A stretch of 64,000 nt of DNA from Sphingomonas sp. (GCA_017849555.1 JAFIGU010000085.1:1-64000), one strand, 5' to 3'; counted from the stretch's first letter, positions 18,546 through 27,319 are shown. A program made the numbers and translations. The notes: generated from the letters alone by a model not told the origin.

Positions 18546-19430
18546 TCACCACAATATCCCGCGGACGGGGAGGAGCGCCGGCGGCGCTTCCTCCCCGAGC
18601 GACTGAAGGAGATCGATCTCGATCGTGCGGCACATCGCGGACAGCGGCACGTCGTGGACCGTGTTGGAGAAAGGATCGACCAGATCGTCGCCGATCCGAA
18701 GCACCGCGAGGAACATCAATCCCGCGACGGTCGAGCCGAGCGGGGTCGCGATACCGAGCGTTTCGACCAGCCCGACCGGCAGCAGCAGGCATAGCAGGTG
18801 GGTGAAGAAGGTCGGCACGAAGCGATATTGCGTCGGGAGCGGGGTATTTTTCAGCCGCTCCATCCCGCCTTGCGCATTGGCGATATCGACCAGGGTCGCT
18901 TCCAGCCGCGATTGCAGGATCGTGTCGATCCAGCCGTGGCGCCGCGCGTCGTCGATCCGGCGGCCGGTGCCGTCGAGCAATCCATTGGCGATATTCGCGC
19001 GGATCAGCGCCGGTTCGGCCTCGCCCTTCGACAGGAAGTGCAGCACCTCGTCATCGACCGGCTGGCGGCGTAGCTGGCAGCGCAACGCGTTCACATAAGC
19101 GAGCTGGCGCAGGACGATCCGTCGCCGCAGATCGTGCGCCTCGGCGATATTGAGGAAATTGCGGAGTTGCCGCGAGAGGTTGCGGGAGGCGTTGATCATC
19201 GCCCCCCATAAGACGCGGCCTTCCCACCAGCGCTGATAGGCAGAGTTGCTGCGGAACCCCAGGAACAGCGCCAGCGCCGAACCGAACAGCGTCAACGGCA
19301 GCGAGGGGGCGTGAAACGGCAGCACGAAATAGCCGACCGTGACGGCGACATCCCACACGAACAGCAGCGCGAGCGGGCGCCACACCTCCTCGACGAGCCG
19401 GCTGAGCCGGGGAACCGCGGCGACGATCAT
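18546..19430 (-). CDS. bestrophin-like membrane protein (UPF0187/YneE type)
   Basis: A 294-residue inner-membrane protein with about four hydrophobic segments, at residues 15-60 and 210-255. The bacterial bestrophin signature is present: LALFLGFRSNSAYQRWWEGRVLWGAMINASRNLSRQ near the first helices and IATPLGSTVAGLMFLAVLRIGDDLVDPF(S) in the second pair, where IGDDLxxPF is nearly invariant. Bacterial members form cation-selective pentameric channels in the known cases. The gene stands alone and converges with the barrel gene, with only one base between the two stops. Confidence 0.87.
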   Translation of the reverse strand: MIVAAVPRLSRLVEEVWRPLALLFVWDVAVTVGYFVLPFHAPSLPLTLFGSALALFLGFRSNSAYQRWWEGRVLWGAMINASRNLSRQLRNFLNIAEAHDLRRRIVLRQLAYVNALRCQLRRQPVDDEVLHFLSKGEAEPALIRANIANGLLDGTGRRIDDARRHGWIDTILQSRLEATLVDIANAQGGMERLKNTPLPTQYRFVPTFFTHLLCLLLPVGLVETLGIATPLGSTVAGLMFLAVLRIGDDLVDPFSNTVHDVPLSAMCRTIEIDLLQSLGEEAPPALLPVRGILW

Positions 19431-19520
19431 GGCGCGGGGAAACCGCGCGTCGCTTCGCGCGACTCAGCGCCAGGGCGCGGCGCGGTCAATCAAGCGCCCC
19501 GATCGTGCGGCGCCAGGCTA

Positions 19521-19536
19521 TTGTGTCGCGACAAAA
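19521..19536. promoter_or_regulatory. operator-like palindrome
   Basis: TGTCGCGACA is a perfect 10-bp palindrome (19524-19533), extended to 16 bp (19521-19536) with a single mismatched pair. It lies 56 bp before the interrupted small ORF and about 475 bp before the DHA2 exporter. No regulator is adjacent. Confidence 0.3.
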
Positions 19537-19591
19537 GTCGGGTGGTGCGTCCGCGCTCATATCGTTCCCCGCTAGCAAGGTTCGCCAATTC

Positions 19592-19834
19592 ATGACAGCG
19601 CGGCGGCGATCGAGAAAGCCCGCAAATGCCGGGCCGGTGGGGCGCGCGTGATGCAAGAACGGCCGGGAGGGCGTATGGCAGCTCGATCAATTCCCGTTCC
19701 GCGAGAATTGCGTCGCCGCGGCGAACAGCGCGATCGGTTTTCTGAAACGGATCGAGGCGTTGCGCGCCGGGCAGGCGCGGCAGGATACAGTCGAGGCGCT
19801 CAACCTCGCGCGCAAGGCGTTGTTCGGCGATTGA
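19592..19834 (+). pseudogene. small protein gene interrupted by an in-frame TGA
   Basis: From ATG 19592 the frame encodes a short basic leader (19 codons ending GPVGRA), then TGA at 19649-19651. It continues in the same frame for 60 codons, including WQLDQFPFRENCVAAANSA and IGFLKRIEALRAGQARQ, to a TGA at 19832-19834. The downstream part has the composition and codon use of a real helical protein, yet has no start codon of its own in frame. The simplest reading is a small gene broken by a nonsense mutation or a sequencing error. The arginine-rich ORF in the neighbouring frame (from 19648) looks like a shadow. Confidence 0.4.
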
Positions 19835-20011
19835 TCCGCCGCCGGCAGGCGAACTCGCTGACGCTCTGCGATAACGGCGATTCCGTGAGCGCATGTAGCC
19901 TTTGCCGTCGACGCGCGTTGACCGCCCGACATGTCCTTCTTGCATCGACATAGCGCGAAAAACGCATTCGACACCGCCGGCAGACCGCCTATTGAGGCGG
20001 GGCGATAGCTC

Positions 20012-21589
20012 ATGCATCTTTCTCCCCTCCGCTTCGACGCGCTGCGTTTTCTTCGGCCCCGCCGCCGCGGGATCGCCTCGGTCAATGCCGAGGTGCGCGA
20101 CGGGATCGTCCCCGCAGCCGATGCGCTCGCGCGTACCAGCGATCTGGAGGGCGGCACGCCCGCCAGCGCCAATTACCGCACCGTTGCGCTGATCATCGCC
20201 TGCGCGATGTTCATGGAAAACCTCGACGCCACGGTGCTGGCGACCGCGCTGCCGACGATGGCGCGCGACTTCGGCGTGCGCGCACCGGAACTGAGCATCG
20301 CGCTGACCGCCTATCTGCTCGCGCTGGCGATGTTCATTCCGGCATCGGGGGCCGCGGCGGATCGTTTCGGCGCCAAACAGGTGTTCCGGGCCGCGATCGG
20401 GCTGTTCCTCGCGGGCTCGTTGGTGTGCGGGCTGGCGCCGAACCTGACGATCCTGGTGATCGCGCGTTTCGTCCAGGGGATCGGCGGCGCGATGATGCTG
20501 CCGGTCGGGCGGCTGGTGTTGCTGCGATCGGTCGCCAAGCGCGATATGGTATCGGCGATGTCGTGGCTGATCATGCCCGCGCTGATCGGTCCGATCATCG
20601 GCCCGCCGGTCGGCGGCCTGATCGTCACCTATTTCGACTGGCGATGGATTTTCTGGCTCAACCTTCCGATCGGCATCGTCGGGATCTTCCTCGTCGGGCG
20701 GTTCATCGCCGACATCCGCGAGCCTTCGGTGCATCGTTTCGACCGGATCGGTTTCGTGCTGTCGGCGATCGCTTTGGGCTGCTTGTTGTTCGGGTTCGAA
20801 ATGTCGAGCCGCTCGGGGGCCGGCGTGCTGGCCGCGATCTTGATCGTCCTGGGGGCGGCGAGCGGCGCGCTCTATCTGCGCCACGCGGCACGGACCGAGC
20901 ATCCGATCCTCGATTTCTCGCTGATGCGCATCCCGACCTTTCGTTTGTCGCTGCTGGGCGGGTCGCTGACGCGCATCACCCAAGGCGCGCAACCGTTTCT
21001 GCTGCCGCTGATGATGCAGCTTGGCTTCGGGTTGTCCGCCGCGCAGAGCGGCGCGATGACGCTGGCGACCGCGATCGGATCGCTCGGGATGAAGGGCGTC
21101 GCGCCGCGCTTGCTGCGGCGTTTCGGGTTTCGCTCGAGCCTGATCTGGCTCGGATTGCTTGGGGCGGGGAGCTATGCCCTGTGCGGGCTGTTCCGCCCCG
21201 GCTGGCCGCTGGCCGCGGTATTTGCGGTGATGCTCGTATCGGGGTTTCTGATGTCGTTCCAGTTCACCGCCTATAACACGATCGCCTATGACGAGATCGC
21301 GAAGGATCGGATGAGCGTCGCGACGAGCTTCTATTCGACCTTCCAGCAGCTCATGCTATCGCTCGGCATCTGCACCGGGGCGACTGCGCTCCACGTATCG
21401 ATGGCCATACGCGGGGAGGTCACGCCGGGCTTCACGGATTTCTCCGCCGCCTTCTGGACCGTCACCGCGATCTCGCTGTTGTCGGTGTTCGTCAACGCCC
21501 GGTTCGATCGCGACGCCGGCGCCGAAATCAGCGGGCGTGGCTACGGATCGCGCGGCAGCCTATCCAACCGCGAGTCTCCCGCCGGCTGA
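20012..21589 (+). CDS. MFS exporter, DHA2 (EmrB/QacA) type
   Basis: A 525-residue inner-membrane transporter with about fourteen helices. DHA2 motifs are seen: the start of helix 1 MENLDATVLATALPTMARDFG, motif A in the 2-3 loop (SGAAADRFGAKQVF), RFVQGIGGAMMLPVGR, and the antiporter motif C-like LIGPIIGPPVGGLIVTYFDWRWIFWLNLPIG. It probably exports drugs or metabolites by proton antiport. The first 55 residues are soluble and poorly conserved, so the true start may be internal. No periplasmic adaptor (EmrA-like) is adjacent. A CCGCCT/AGGCGG hairpin (19985-20000) sits just ahead of the start. Confidence 0.85.
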   Translation: MHLSPLRFDALRFLRPRRRGIASVNAEVRDGIVPAADALARTSDLEGGTPASANYRTVALIIACAMFMENLDATVLATALPTMARDFGVRAPELSIALTAYLLALAMFIPASGAAADRFGAKQVFRAAIGLFLAGSLVCGLAPNLTILVIARFVQGIGGAMMLPVGRLVLLRSVAKRDMVSAMSWLIMPALIGPIIGPPVGGLIVTYFDWRWIFWLNLPIGIVGIFLVGRFIADIREPSVHRFDRIGFVLSAIALGCLLFGFEMSSRSGAGVLAAILIVLGAASGALYLRHAARTEHPILDFSLMRIPTFRLSLLGGSLTRITQGAQPFLLPLMMQLGFGLSAAQSGAMTLATAIGSLGMKGVAPRLLRRFGFRSSLIWLGLLGAGSYALCGLFRPGWPLAAVFAVMLVSGFLMSFQFTAYNTIAYDEIAKDRMSVATSFYSTFQQLMLSLGICTGATALHVSMAIRGEVTPGFTDFSAAFWTVTAISLLSVFVNARFDRDAGAEISGRGYGSRGSLSNRESPAG

Positions 21590-21611
21590 GCCAGGCGGCA
21601 TCCGCTTTGGT

Positions 21612-21641
21612 GGTCCCGGCGATATCGAACGCGCCGGGACC
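21612..21641. terminator. bidirectional hairpin between convergent genes
   Basis: GGTCCCGGCG (21612-21621) pairs perfectly with CGCCGGGACC (21632-21641). It lies between the stops of the DHA2 exporter and the DUF3597 gene. There is no T tract on either side. Confidence 0.5.
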
Positions 21642-21658
21642 GCCGAAAGCGACGATGG

Positions 21659-22066
21659 TCAACTACGCCAGTCGGCCGGAACCTGGCCACCGTTGGCGGC
21701 AAGGCCATCCATGACGGCCTTGTGAAGGGCGATATTCTGCTCGGCCGTACCGGCGTCGCCGGCATGGACGTTGAGTTCGTCGGCGAGCTCCTTGCGGGCG
21801 TCGAGGCTCGAATCGAGATCGAGCAGCTTGAGCAGATCGACGATCGAACTCTGATAATTGCCGCCGCCACCTTTCTCGGCCGCAATCTGCGCCAGTACGG
21901 CGCCGACATCGACCGGCGCAGCGGGGGCTGGCGGGGCGGCGACTGTCGTATCGGTATTGGTATCGGCATCCGCCGCAGGGGCCGCGGCCGCGTCGGCGGG
22001 CGCGGGTGCCGCAGCATCGGACCCACGGTGGAAAATCTTGTTCATGATCGAGCTGAAAATACCCAT
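21659..22066 (-). CDS. DUF3597 protein
   Basis: A 135-residue protein with the typical DUF3597 layout. It has an N-terminal amphipathic start MGIFSSIMNKIFHRG, a low-complexity Ala/Pro/Asp/Thr linker (about residues 18-50), and the C-terminal helical domain VDVGAVLAQIAAEKGGGGNYQSSIVDLLKLLDLDSSLDARKELADELNVH, close to LysM-linked DUF3597 proteins of other Proteobacteria. No signal peptide or catalytic motif is seen. AGGAG precedes the ATG at 22066. Function unknown. Confidence 0.85.
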   Translation of the reverse strand: MGIFSSIMNKIFHRGSDAAAPAPADAAAAPAADADTNTDTTVAAPPAPAAPVDVGAVLAQIAAEKGGGGNYQSSIVDLLKLLDLDSSLDARKELADELNVHAGDAGTAEQNIALHKAVMDGLAANGGQVPADWRS

Positions 22067-22310
22067 CGCGCTACTCCTATACCGTGACAGGAAGTCGGCC
22101 ATGCGCTTCGCCATGATCTGCGGCGGAGGATTCGGCTTGGCACACCTCCAAGCCGAGTAAGCCCGTCTCGACGAAGGTTGGCAAGCCCCCCAGTGATGGG
22201 AGACCGCGCGATTGGGCCGCGAAAATTCGGTCGCCTGCGAACCACTTCGCAATCCAGATCAGCTTTCGCGGGATTTTGCCCGATATGGCGCGATCCCGGC
22301 CGCTCAGGCG

Positions 22311-22335
22311 GGAACCCGGTCGTCGGGCTGGCGTC
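22311..22335 (+). promoter_or_regulatory. EcfG-type general stress promoter (one mismatch)
   Basis: GGAAC at 22311-22315, a 16-nt spacer and CGTC at 22332-22335; only the last -10 base deviates from GGAAC-N16-CGTT. It lies about 27 nt before the start of the small charged protein. Confidence 0.45.
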
Positions 22336-22362
22336 TGTTGGTCGAACGGACAGGAGCTGAAC

Positions 22363-22596
22363 ATGCCCGATCGACCGAAAGACAGTCATGCCCGCAGCGA
22401 TGCCGACCTCCGGGACCGGGAAAAGACTCCGACGCAGTCGGGGTCGGCAGGCGGCGAAATGGCGCGCGATGTGGGATCGCGCGACGAAGAGCGTAGCGCA
22501 AAAGGCGCCGACCCCGAGATGACGCGGGTCCAGAAGAAGGACAAGATCCAGCCGACGACGAGGACGCGCGCCGATCACGAGGGCGCGTCGCGATAA
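22363..22596 (+). CDS. small, highly charged hypothetical protein
   Basis: A 77-residue hydrophilic protein with no hydrophobic core: Asp, Glu, Lys, Arg, Ser and Thr dominate (for example SDADLRDREKTPTQSG and MTRVQKKDKIQPTTRTR). It is probably intrinsically disordered and resembles the small hydrophilic stress proteins of many alphaproteobacteria, but I cannot name a family. AGGAG lies seven bases before the ATG at 22363. The EcfG-like promoter just upstream supports general stress control. Confidence 0.65.
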   Translation: MPDRPKDSHARSDADLRDREKTPTQSGSAGGEMARDVGSRDEERSAKGADPEMTRVQKKDKIQPTTRTRADHEGASR

Positions 22597-22674
22597 GCCG
22601 CCGATATCGCCGGTTCGCTGCAATGGCGCGGATCGTGACGGATCGCGGGACATATCGGCGCTGACGGTGCGCGC

Positions 22675-23541
22675 TCATCTGGTTGCGATCCCCGTTCCCC
22701 GATTGGGTGACGTCCGAGCGATATTGCCTTTCCGGCGGGATAGATGGGGGGATCGCTTGGCGCGTCCGCCAGCGGAAAGGGCCTTGGAAGGGGCCTGCCG
22801 CAGATCAGCGGGAAAGATATCGAAGAAGTTCAACGCATCGCGTGCGTCCCGAGCGGTGTCGGTTTCCGCGCCCTTCGATTTGAAGAACGCGATCTTCCTG
22901 AGCGCGGGAAGATCATGCACGCGCAGCTTTTTCGCACTAAGGTCGATCAGCCCGGATCGCCGCATCTGTTGCAGCGTGCGGTTGACGTGGACGGGTGTCA
23001 GGCCGGTGATGTCCGCCAGGTCCACCTGGGTCAGCGGCATCTCGCACGAGCCGCATCCCTTGCTCACCTGGCCGGCGCGTTCGACGAGCTCGCAAAACAG
23101 ATGCGCCAGCCGTTCGAGGCCGTTGCGCCGGCCAAGCGAGATCAGCCATTCGCATTGCCATTCGGACTCGAGATGCGCCTTCTTGCGGATGACATGTCGT
23201 GCAAGCGGATCGCATTCAACCAGCCGTTCGAGCGTGGCGGTCTCGATCCGCACCGCGCGAACCGGCGTCAGCGTAATCACATGCTGGGGAGCAGCCGGCG
23301 TCCGCCGCCACGCGAGGTCGCAAAAGTCGCCCGGCACGTAAAGCGCGGTTATCTGGCGTCGGCCATCGCTGAGGAGGCGATAGCGCGCGGCCCAGCCGTC
23401 TATCAGCAGGTAGATATGGGTCGTCTCGTCCCCCGGTCTCGCAAGGTAGCTGTGCGCCTTGCGGGTGATCAACCTGTCGGTCGTTTGCATATCCGTCATC
23501 GCCGAAACCGTTTCGGTGGCTGCAATCGGTGACCCGTGCAC
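22675..23541 (-). CDS. Crp/Fnr family transcriptional regulator
   Basis: A 288-residue regulator. The N-terminal cyclic-nucleotide-binding-like beta roll includes THIYLLIDGWAARYRLLSDGRRQITALYVPGDFCDL. A long dimerisation helix is followed by the Crp winged helix with recognition segment MPLTQVDLADITGLTPVHVNRTLQQMRRSGLI. No Fnr-type N-terminal cysteine cluster is present. A tail of about 70 basic residues after the wing is longer than usual. The start is GTG at 23541, five bases after AGGAGG. It lies downstream of the three-gene YqcI operon on the same strand, 180 bp away, so co-regulation is possible. Confidence 0.85.
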   Translation of the reverse strand: MHGSPIAATETVSAMTDMQTTDRLITRKAHSYLARPGDETTHIYLLIDGWAARYRLLSDGRRQITALYVPGDFCDLAWRRTPAAPQHVITLTPVRAVRIETATLERLVECDPLARHVIRKKAHLESEWQCEWLISLGRRNGLERLAHLFCELVERAGQVSKGCGSCEMPLTQVDLADITGLTPVHVNRTLQQMRRSGLIDLSAKKLRVHDLPALRKIAFFKSKGAETDTARDARDALNFFDIFPADLRQAPSKALSAGGRAKRSPHLSRRKGNIARTSPNRGTGIATR

Positions 23542-23721
23542 CCTCTCCTCCTGTTCGTTCCCCGGAACCGAAATGCTTGGAACGGCGTGAGGGTGCGGCC
23601 TCTTGATCGCGCCCGCGCAAGAGAGGGGCGACGCGTTTCGTTTATGCGGTCAACGGTGTCTTCAGGCTCGCGGAAAGTCAGCATAACATATTGGTTTTAC
23701 GAATTTTATTACGGGGGCGTC

Positions 23722-25995
23722 CTAATCCCAGGTCAGGATGATGCGGCCGTTCGCCGACACGCGGAAATCGATCCGGTCGTCATAAGTGGCGTGAGGCTGC
23801 ACCGCGTCGCCGGCGGCGGTGACGAGCGACGCTTTGGGCAGTTTTCTTCGTCCTGCTCGCACGACGCTCAGATCGGCCGTGCATGTCTCGCCGCCTTCGA
23901 GTTGCAGGCTGATCGCGCGCTCGCCGGTTCGCTCGCTGGAGCGGATGAATTCGTTGCAGAAAATCCGGAACGGCGCGTCGGTCACGAGATGGTGCGAGCG
24001 AGTCGCGTAGACGAATGCGGCACCGCAACCGTAAATCTCCTGCCCCACCTGGCCGGCGGGCTGGCCGTCGCCGTAGAGATCCTCGAGCGGAAAGGAGAGG
24101 TTGCGGTCGATCCGACCGCTGCGCGATTTATCGGCCAGTGCGTCGGGCGGCAGGATATCGGGATAATAGAACCACGCACGATCGAGCGAATATTTGCAAT
24201 ATTCGCTGACCAGCAGTCGAACGGCGGGTTCGACATCGGGGCCGCAGTTGGAAAGATAATGTTCGAATGCCGTGAAGGAATCGAAGCATTCGTAAATCGC
24301 CATATAGGGTGCATCGTGCAGGCAGGTCGGGCCGAGGAAGGTATGATAATGCTGCGCGTTGCCGATCTCCGATTCCCAGATCTCGCAATTGTGGAAAAAG
24401 CTGGCGAGATAGGCGTAGCTTTGCGCGAGATACTGGTGCTCGGTGGTGATCCGCCATAGCCTGAGGCATGCCGCCGCTCCCCAGGCGGTGAGGTTAGCCT
24501 GATACATGAGGTTGAAGCGCTTGCCGATCGCCGCATCGATCGCGGCGCGCGCTTCGCGAAGATATTTGTCGTCATCGGTCAGCTCGTAGAGCTGGATCAT
24601 GACATAAGCATAGATGCCGTTGACGTCGGTCTGGCCGAACTTGCCGTCGTCGCGCGTCTTGGTCTTGATCGAAAAGTCTTTGATGTCGTAGGTTATCGGC
24701 CAGATATAGTTGAAATGCCGCGCCGCGCGGATGCCGTAGTCGATCGATTTGAGCAGCAATTCCCGCGCTTCATCATCGCCGTCGAGCGCCAGCCGACCGA
24801 GGTTGAGCAGCGGGTGATAGAAATACCATGAATCGATTGCGTCGGCGTCCTTGTCGTCGCCGACATTGGGGAGGTAGCGCCGCGTGGTGCCGACTGCGGG
24901 GTCATAGAATTTTCCCAAGCCGCGCTTGAGCTTGCCTTCGATCGCCACCGGCGCGCCGCGCCATTTGCCATAATCGTGCAACGCCGCGATCACCGACATC
25001 TGCACCATGAAATCGGGATATTCGGCGTCGAGATAGGGCATGACATAGGATTGCCCATAATGGCGGACGACCGTCGGCGATCCCTTTTCGAGATCCGCGA
25101 GCGTCCGTTCGGCGCGCCAGACCCAGTCGCGATATTCGAATGCAGGCGGCGTCAACTCCTGATAGGCAACGCCCAGCATCTGCAGGAACTGGCGCGCCAT
25201 CTCGGTCTCGTTGTCGGCGGCCCAGTCGCGGAAGACGAGGATCGCGTCGGATACAACGACGTCCTCGCCCGCCGGAAGCGGCGCGGTAGGCGGTGTGCCG
25301 CTTTGCGGCGGGGAAGGGGGCAGATAGCCGAGCTCGGGCCATTCGCCGCCCACCGCGCCGTCGGGCTTGGTGTCGGTGGCGCGATAATATGCGTTCATCG
25401 CGGTGAGGTTCTGGAAATAGAGCGCGCTGCCGAAGGCGGGCTCGTCGAGCCGGAAATAGAGCAGCCCGCTGTTCATCCCGCGCTGTGCCGCCTCCACCTT
25501 TCCCTGGGCGCCGAGCGGATCGTCATCGCTGTCGAGCGGATAGAGATCGCGCGGCGCGAACGGGATCAGCAACGGCGCCGCCGGCGTCAGCCGCACCGTC
25601 ATCCGCAGCCGGTGGAGGTCCGCGCCGCTGGTGCGGAAGGCGACGACGTGCCGGCCGACCGGGCTGTCGATCTCGAGCCGCAACGCCTCGTCATCGGAGC
25701 GTTCGGCCTTGCGGCAGAAGAGATTCCCCGCCGCGACATAAACGGCGCGCAGCGCAAGGCCGCCGCGCCCCGGTCGGCGGATCAGCGCCCACACCGAGTC
25801 CGATCCAACGCAGACCTCCACCGTCAGATCGCCGAGCGAGAAATCGCCCAGTTTCTTCATCCCGGCGCGCAATTGCTCGCGCAGCGCGAGGACGAAGCCG
25901 CTGACGCCGGGCAGGTCGCCGTCGAGCGCGGGCGCACGATTGGTGGACGATTTTTTCGCGGCCGGGGCGGCGCCGTGCGATCGGGTCGCGTTCAT
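23722..25995 (-). CDS. uncharacterised 757-residue protein, third gene of the YqcI/DUF1989 operon
   Basis: I do not recognise this family. No signal peptide or membrane helix is visible, so it is probably cytoplasmic. Residues about 50-200 look beta-rich. Residues about 280-640 are helical and aromatic, with paired segments such as DSWYFYHPLLNLGRLAL, GIYAYVMIQLYELTDDDKYL and LTAWGAAACLRLW. This pattern suggests an alpha/alpha-toroid like those of six-hairpin glycosidases or terpenoid-type enzymes. The last 100 residues return to beta strands and end RIILTWD. Its ATG overlaps the DUF1989 stop in ATGA, so it is translated together with that gene and acts in the same process. A carbohydrate- or lipid-processing or scaffold role is speculative. 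Confidence 0.75.
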   Translation of the reverse strand: MNATRSHGAAPAAKKSSTNRAPALDGDLPGVSGFVLALREQLRAGMKKLGDFSLGDLTVEVCVGSDSVWALIRRPGRGGLALRAVYVAAGNLFCRKAERSDDEALRLEIDSPVGRHVVAFRTSGADLHRLRMTVRLTPAAPLLIPFAPRDLYPLDSDDDPLGAQGKVEAAQRGMNSGLLYFRLDEPAFGSALYFQNLTAMNAYYRATDTKPDGAVGGEWPELGYLPPSPPQSGTPPTAPLPAGEDVVVSDAILVFRDWAADNETEMARQFLQMLGVAYQELTPPAFEYRDWVWRAERTLADLEKGSPTVVRHYGQSYVMPYLDAEYPDFMVQMSVIAALHDYGKWRGAPVAIEGKLKRGLGKFYDPAVGTTRRYLPNVGDDKDADAIDSWYFYHPLLNLGRLALDGDDEARELLLKSIDYGIRAARHFNYIWPITYDIKDFSIKTKTRDDGKFGQTDVNGIYAYVMIQLYELTDDDKYLREARAAIDAAIGKRFNLMYQANLTAWGAAACLRLWRITTEHQYLAQSYAYLASFFHNCEIWESEIGNAQHYHTFLGPTCLHDAPYMAIYECFDSFTAFEHYLSNCGPDVEPAVRLLVSEYCKYSLDRAWFYYPDILPPDALADKSRSGRIDRNLSFPLEDLYGDGQPAGQVGQEIYGCGAAFVYATRSHHLVTDAPFRIFCNEFIRSSERTGERAISLQLEGGETCTADLSVVRAGRRKLPKASLVTAAGDAVQPHATYDDRIDFRVSANGRIILTWD

Positions 25996-26594
25996 TGCAG
26001 CGACGCCTCGACGCGATAATGGATCGGCTTGAAGCTTCCGCCGTTGGAATCGGGCGCCGAACAGGCGGTCAATCCGATCACCAGATCCATCTCGGCGCGA
26101 AACGCGATCCGGTCGCCGGCCTTGCTGACCGGCGGCAGCACGCTGAGCTTGCCGGATTCTCCGTCGACCGCGACGTTCATGAAGCAATTGAACGCGATCG
26201 GGATGCGATCCGGCGCGACGCCATAAGGGCCTAACGCTTCGGCGAGATTGCCGAAACATCCGCGATGCGGCGGCAGATCCGGGTAAAAATGCAGGAAGGT
26301 ATCGATCGAGCAGGGCGTCAGCAGAAAATCATGCACCCCGACGCTGTCGTCGATGATCGTCAGCATCGCGCGCGAGCGGTTCGAATAGAGCCGGTGCCCC
26401 GTGGTAAGCCTGATCGTCTCGGCATAATCGAGCGTCCGCCCCGATGAAATGACTTCGTCCATGTCGCGCGCATTATACGCCAGCAGATCGGCGACCTGCT
26501 CGCCACACGGATCGATCACCGTCAGCGTCGCGCCGCGCGGCAGGGAAAAGGCGGCGCCGCTGCGTTCGGCGATGATTTGCACCTCGGAAGTCAT
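25992..26594 (-). CDS. DUF1989 (urea carboxylase-associated family) protein
   Basis: A 200-residue protein of the DUF1989 family. Family landmarks: the N-terminal TVIDPCGEQVADLLAY, SNRSRAMLTII, and the putative metal-site set TPC (Cys95), PHRGC (His110, Cys113) followed by the NCFMNV motif. Known relatives (the urea carboxylase-associated pair, CgdA/CgdB) form a carboxyguanidine deiminase in guanidine breakdown, which links the family to guanidino chemistry. A single DUF1989 gene is present here, not the usual pair, and no urea carboxylase or allophanate hydrolase is nearby. It is coupled by 4-bp ATGA overlaps to both neighbours. Confidence 0.85.
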   Translation of the reverse strand: MTSEVQIIAERSGAAFSLPRGATLTVIDPCGEQVADLLAYNARDMDEVISSGRTLDYAETIRLTTGHRLYSNRSRAMLTIIDDSVGVHDFLLTPCSIDTFLHFYPDLPPHRGCFGNLAEALGPYGVAPDRIPIAFNCFMNVAVDGESGKLSVLPPVSKAGDRIAFRAEMDLVIGLTACSAPDSNGGSFKPIHYRVEASLQ

Positions 26595-27277
26595 GCGTCG
26601 TCCCCGCGATATTCGAAGGGCGCTTCCCAATTGCCGTCGACCATCCGGCCCGAATATTGCCGCGCCTCGCTGGCCTCGCCGTAGCGCGCGAGCATCGGAT
26701 TGCTGGAACCGGCGAGCTCGCGATCGCGCGCCAGTATCTTCTCGCGCAGTCCTTCATATTTGTCGGCCTCGCGCAGCCGCTCGAACTGGTCGTGAAGATT
26801 GAACACCAAAGCGGGGTGATCGAAGCGCCGCGCGGGCCGGCTCGCATTGGGGTTCAGCCCGACGATGAAAAAGGCCTCCCCGCCGAAACTCAACGAGAAA
26901 TGCGGATTGGCCGGGTCCGCGCTGACCCGCGCGTCATAGCGCTGGCCGCGCCACACGTCCTTGTCGCTCAGCGATTGCACGCGCGCCCAAAGCGCGGCTT
27001 CGAATGCATCTTCGCTCAGATCGGTGGGGCCGTTGAAGACGACGGCATAGCTTTGAAACAGGATCGGCTCGCCACGGTAGCTTTCGACGAACCGCAACAG
27101 GCCCTCGTGGATGCGCAGATCGTCCCACGCGCTGTCGATCCTGTCGCACGCCAGAACGGTCAGCCGCCCGCGCGCCAGCGCGGATTTGGCGCCGACGCAG
27201 GGAAATGACGATGCGGCGACGTGCGCGAAAAGTTTTCGCTCAAGTTTCGCCTGCGCGTCATGAGTCCAATGAAACAT
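26591..27277 (-). CDS. YqcI/YcgG family protein (GntA-like heme-dependent N-hydroxylase family)
   Basis: A 228-residue soluble protein, first in a three-gene operon. The family pattern is clear: FPCVGAKSALARG near residue 28, then IHEGLLRFVESYR, and FIVGLNPNASRPARRFDHPALVFNLHDQFERLR, the core of YqcI/YcgG proteins. The characterised member GntA hydroxylates a guanidino nitrogen in guanitoxin biosynthesis using heme, so N-oxidation of a guanidino compound is a reasonable but unproven role. The other gnt genes are absent. I start at the ATG at 27277; the long upstream extension of the frame has no homology. A possible stress-type promoter lies 43-67 bp upstream. Confidence 0.82.
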   Translation of the reverse strand: MFHWTHDAQAKLERKLFAHVAASSFPCVGAKSALARGRLTVLACDRIDSAWDDLRIHEGLLRFVESYRGEPILFQSYAVVFNGPTDLSEDAFEAALWARVQSLSDKDVWRGQRYDARVSADPANPHFSLSFGGEAFFIVGLNPNASRPARRFDHPALVFNLHDQFERLREADKYEGLREKILARDRELAGSSNPMLARYGEASEARQYSGRMVDGNWEAPFEYRGDDA

Positions 27278-27319
27278 CGATCGATCTCGCCGGGGAAATT
27301 GGCCTGTGGGATGACGACT

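Noticed and set aside
19648..19953. Arg-rich 101-residue plus-strand frame
   Set aside because: Its composition is that of a shifted frame of the interrupted small gene; no family is seen.
19490..20992. 500-residue minus-strand open frame opposite the DHA2 exporter
   Set aside because: Arg/Gln/Asp-rich composition without any motif; the plus strand has clear transporter helices.
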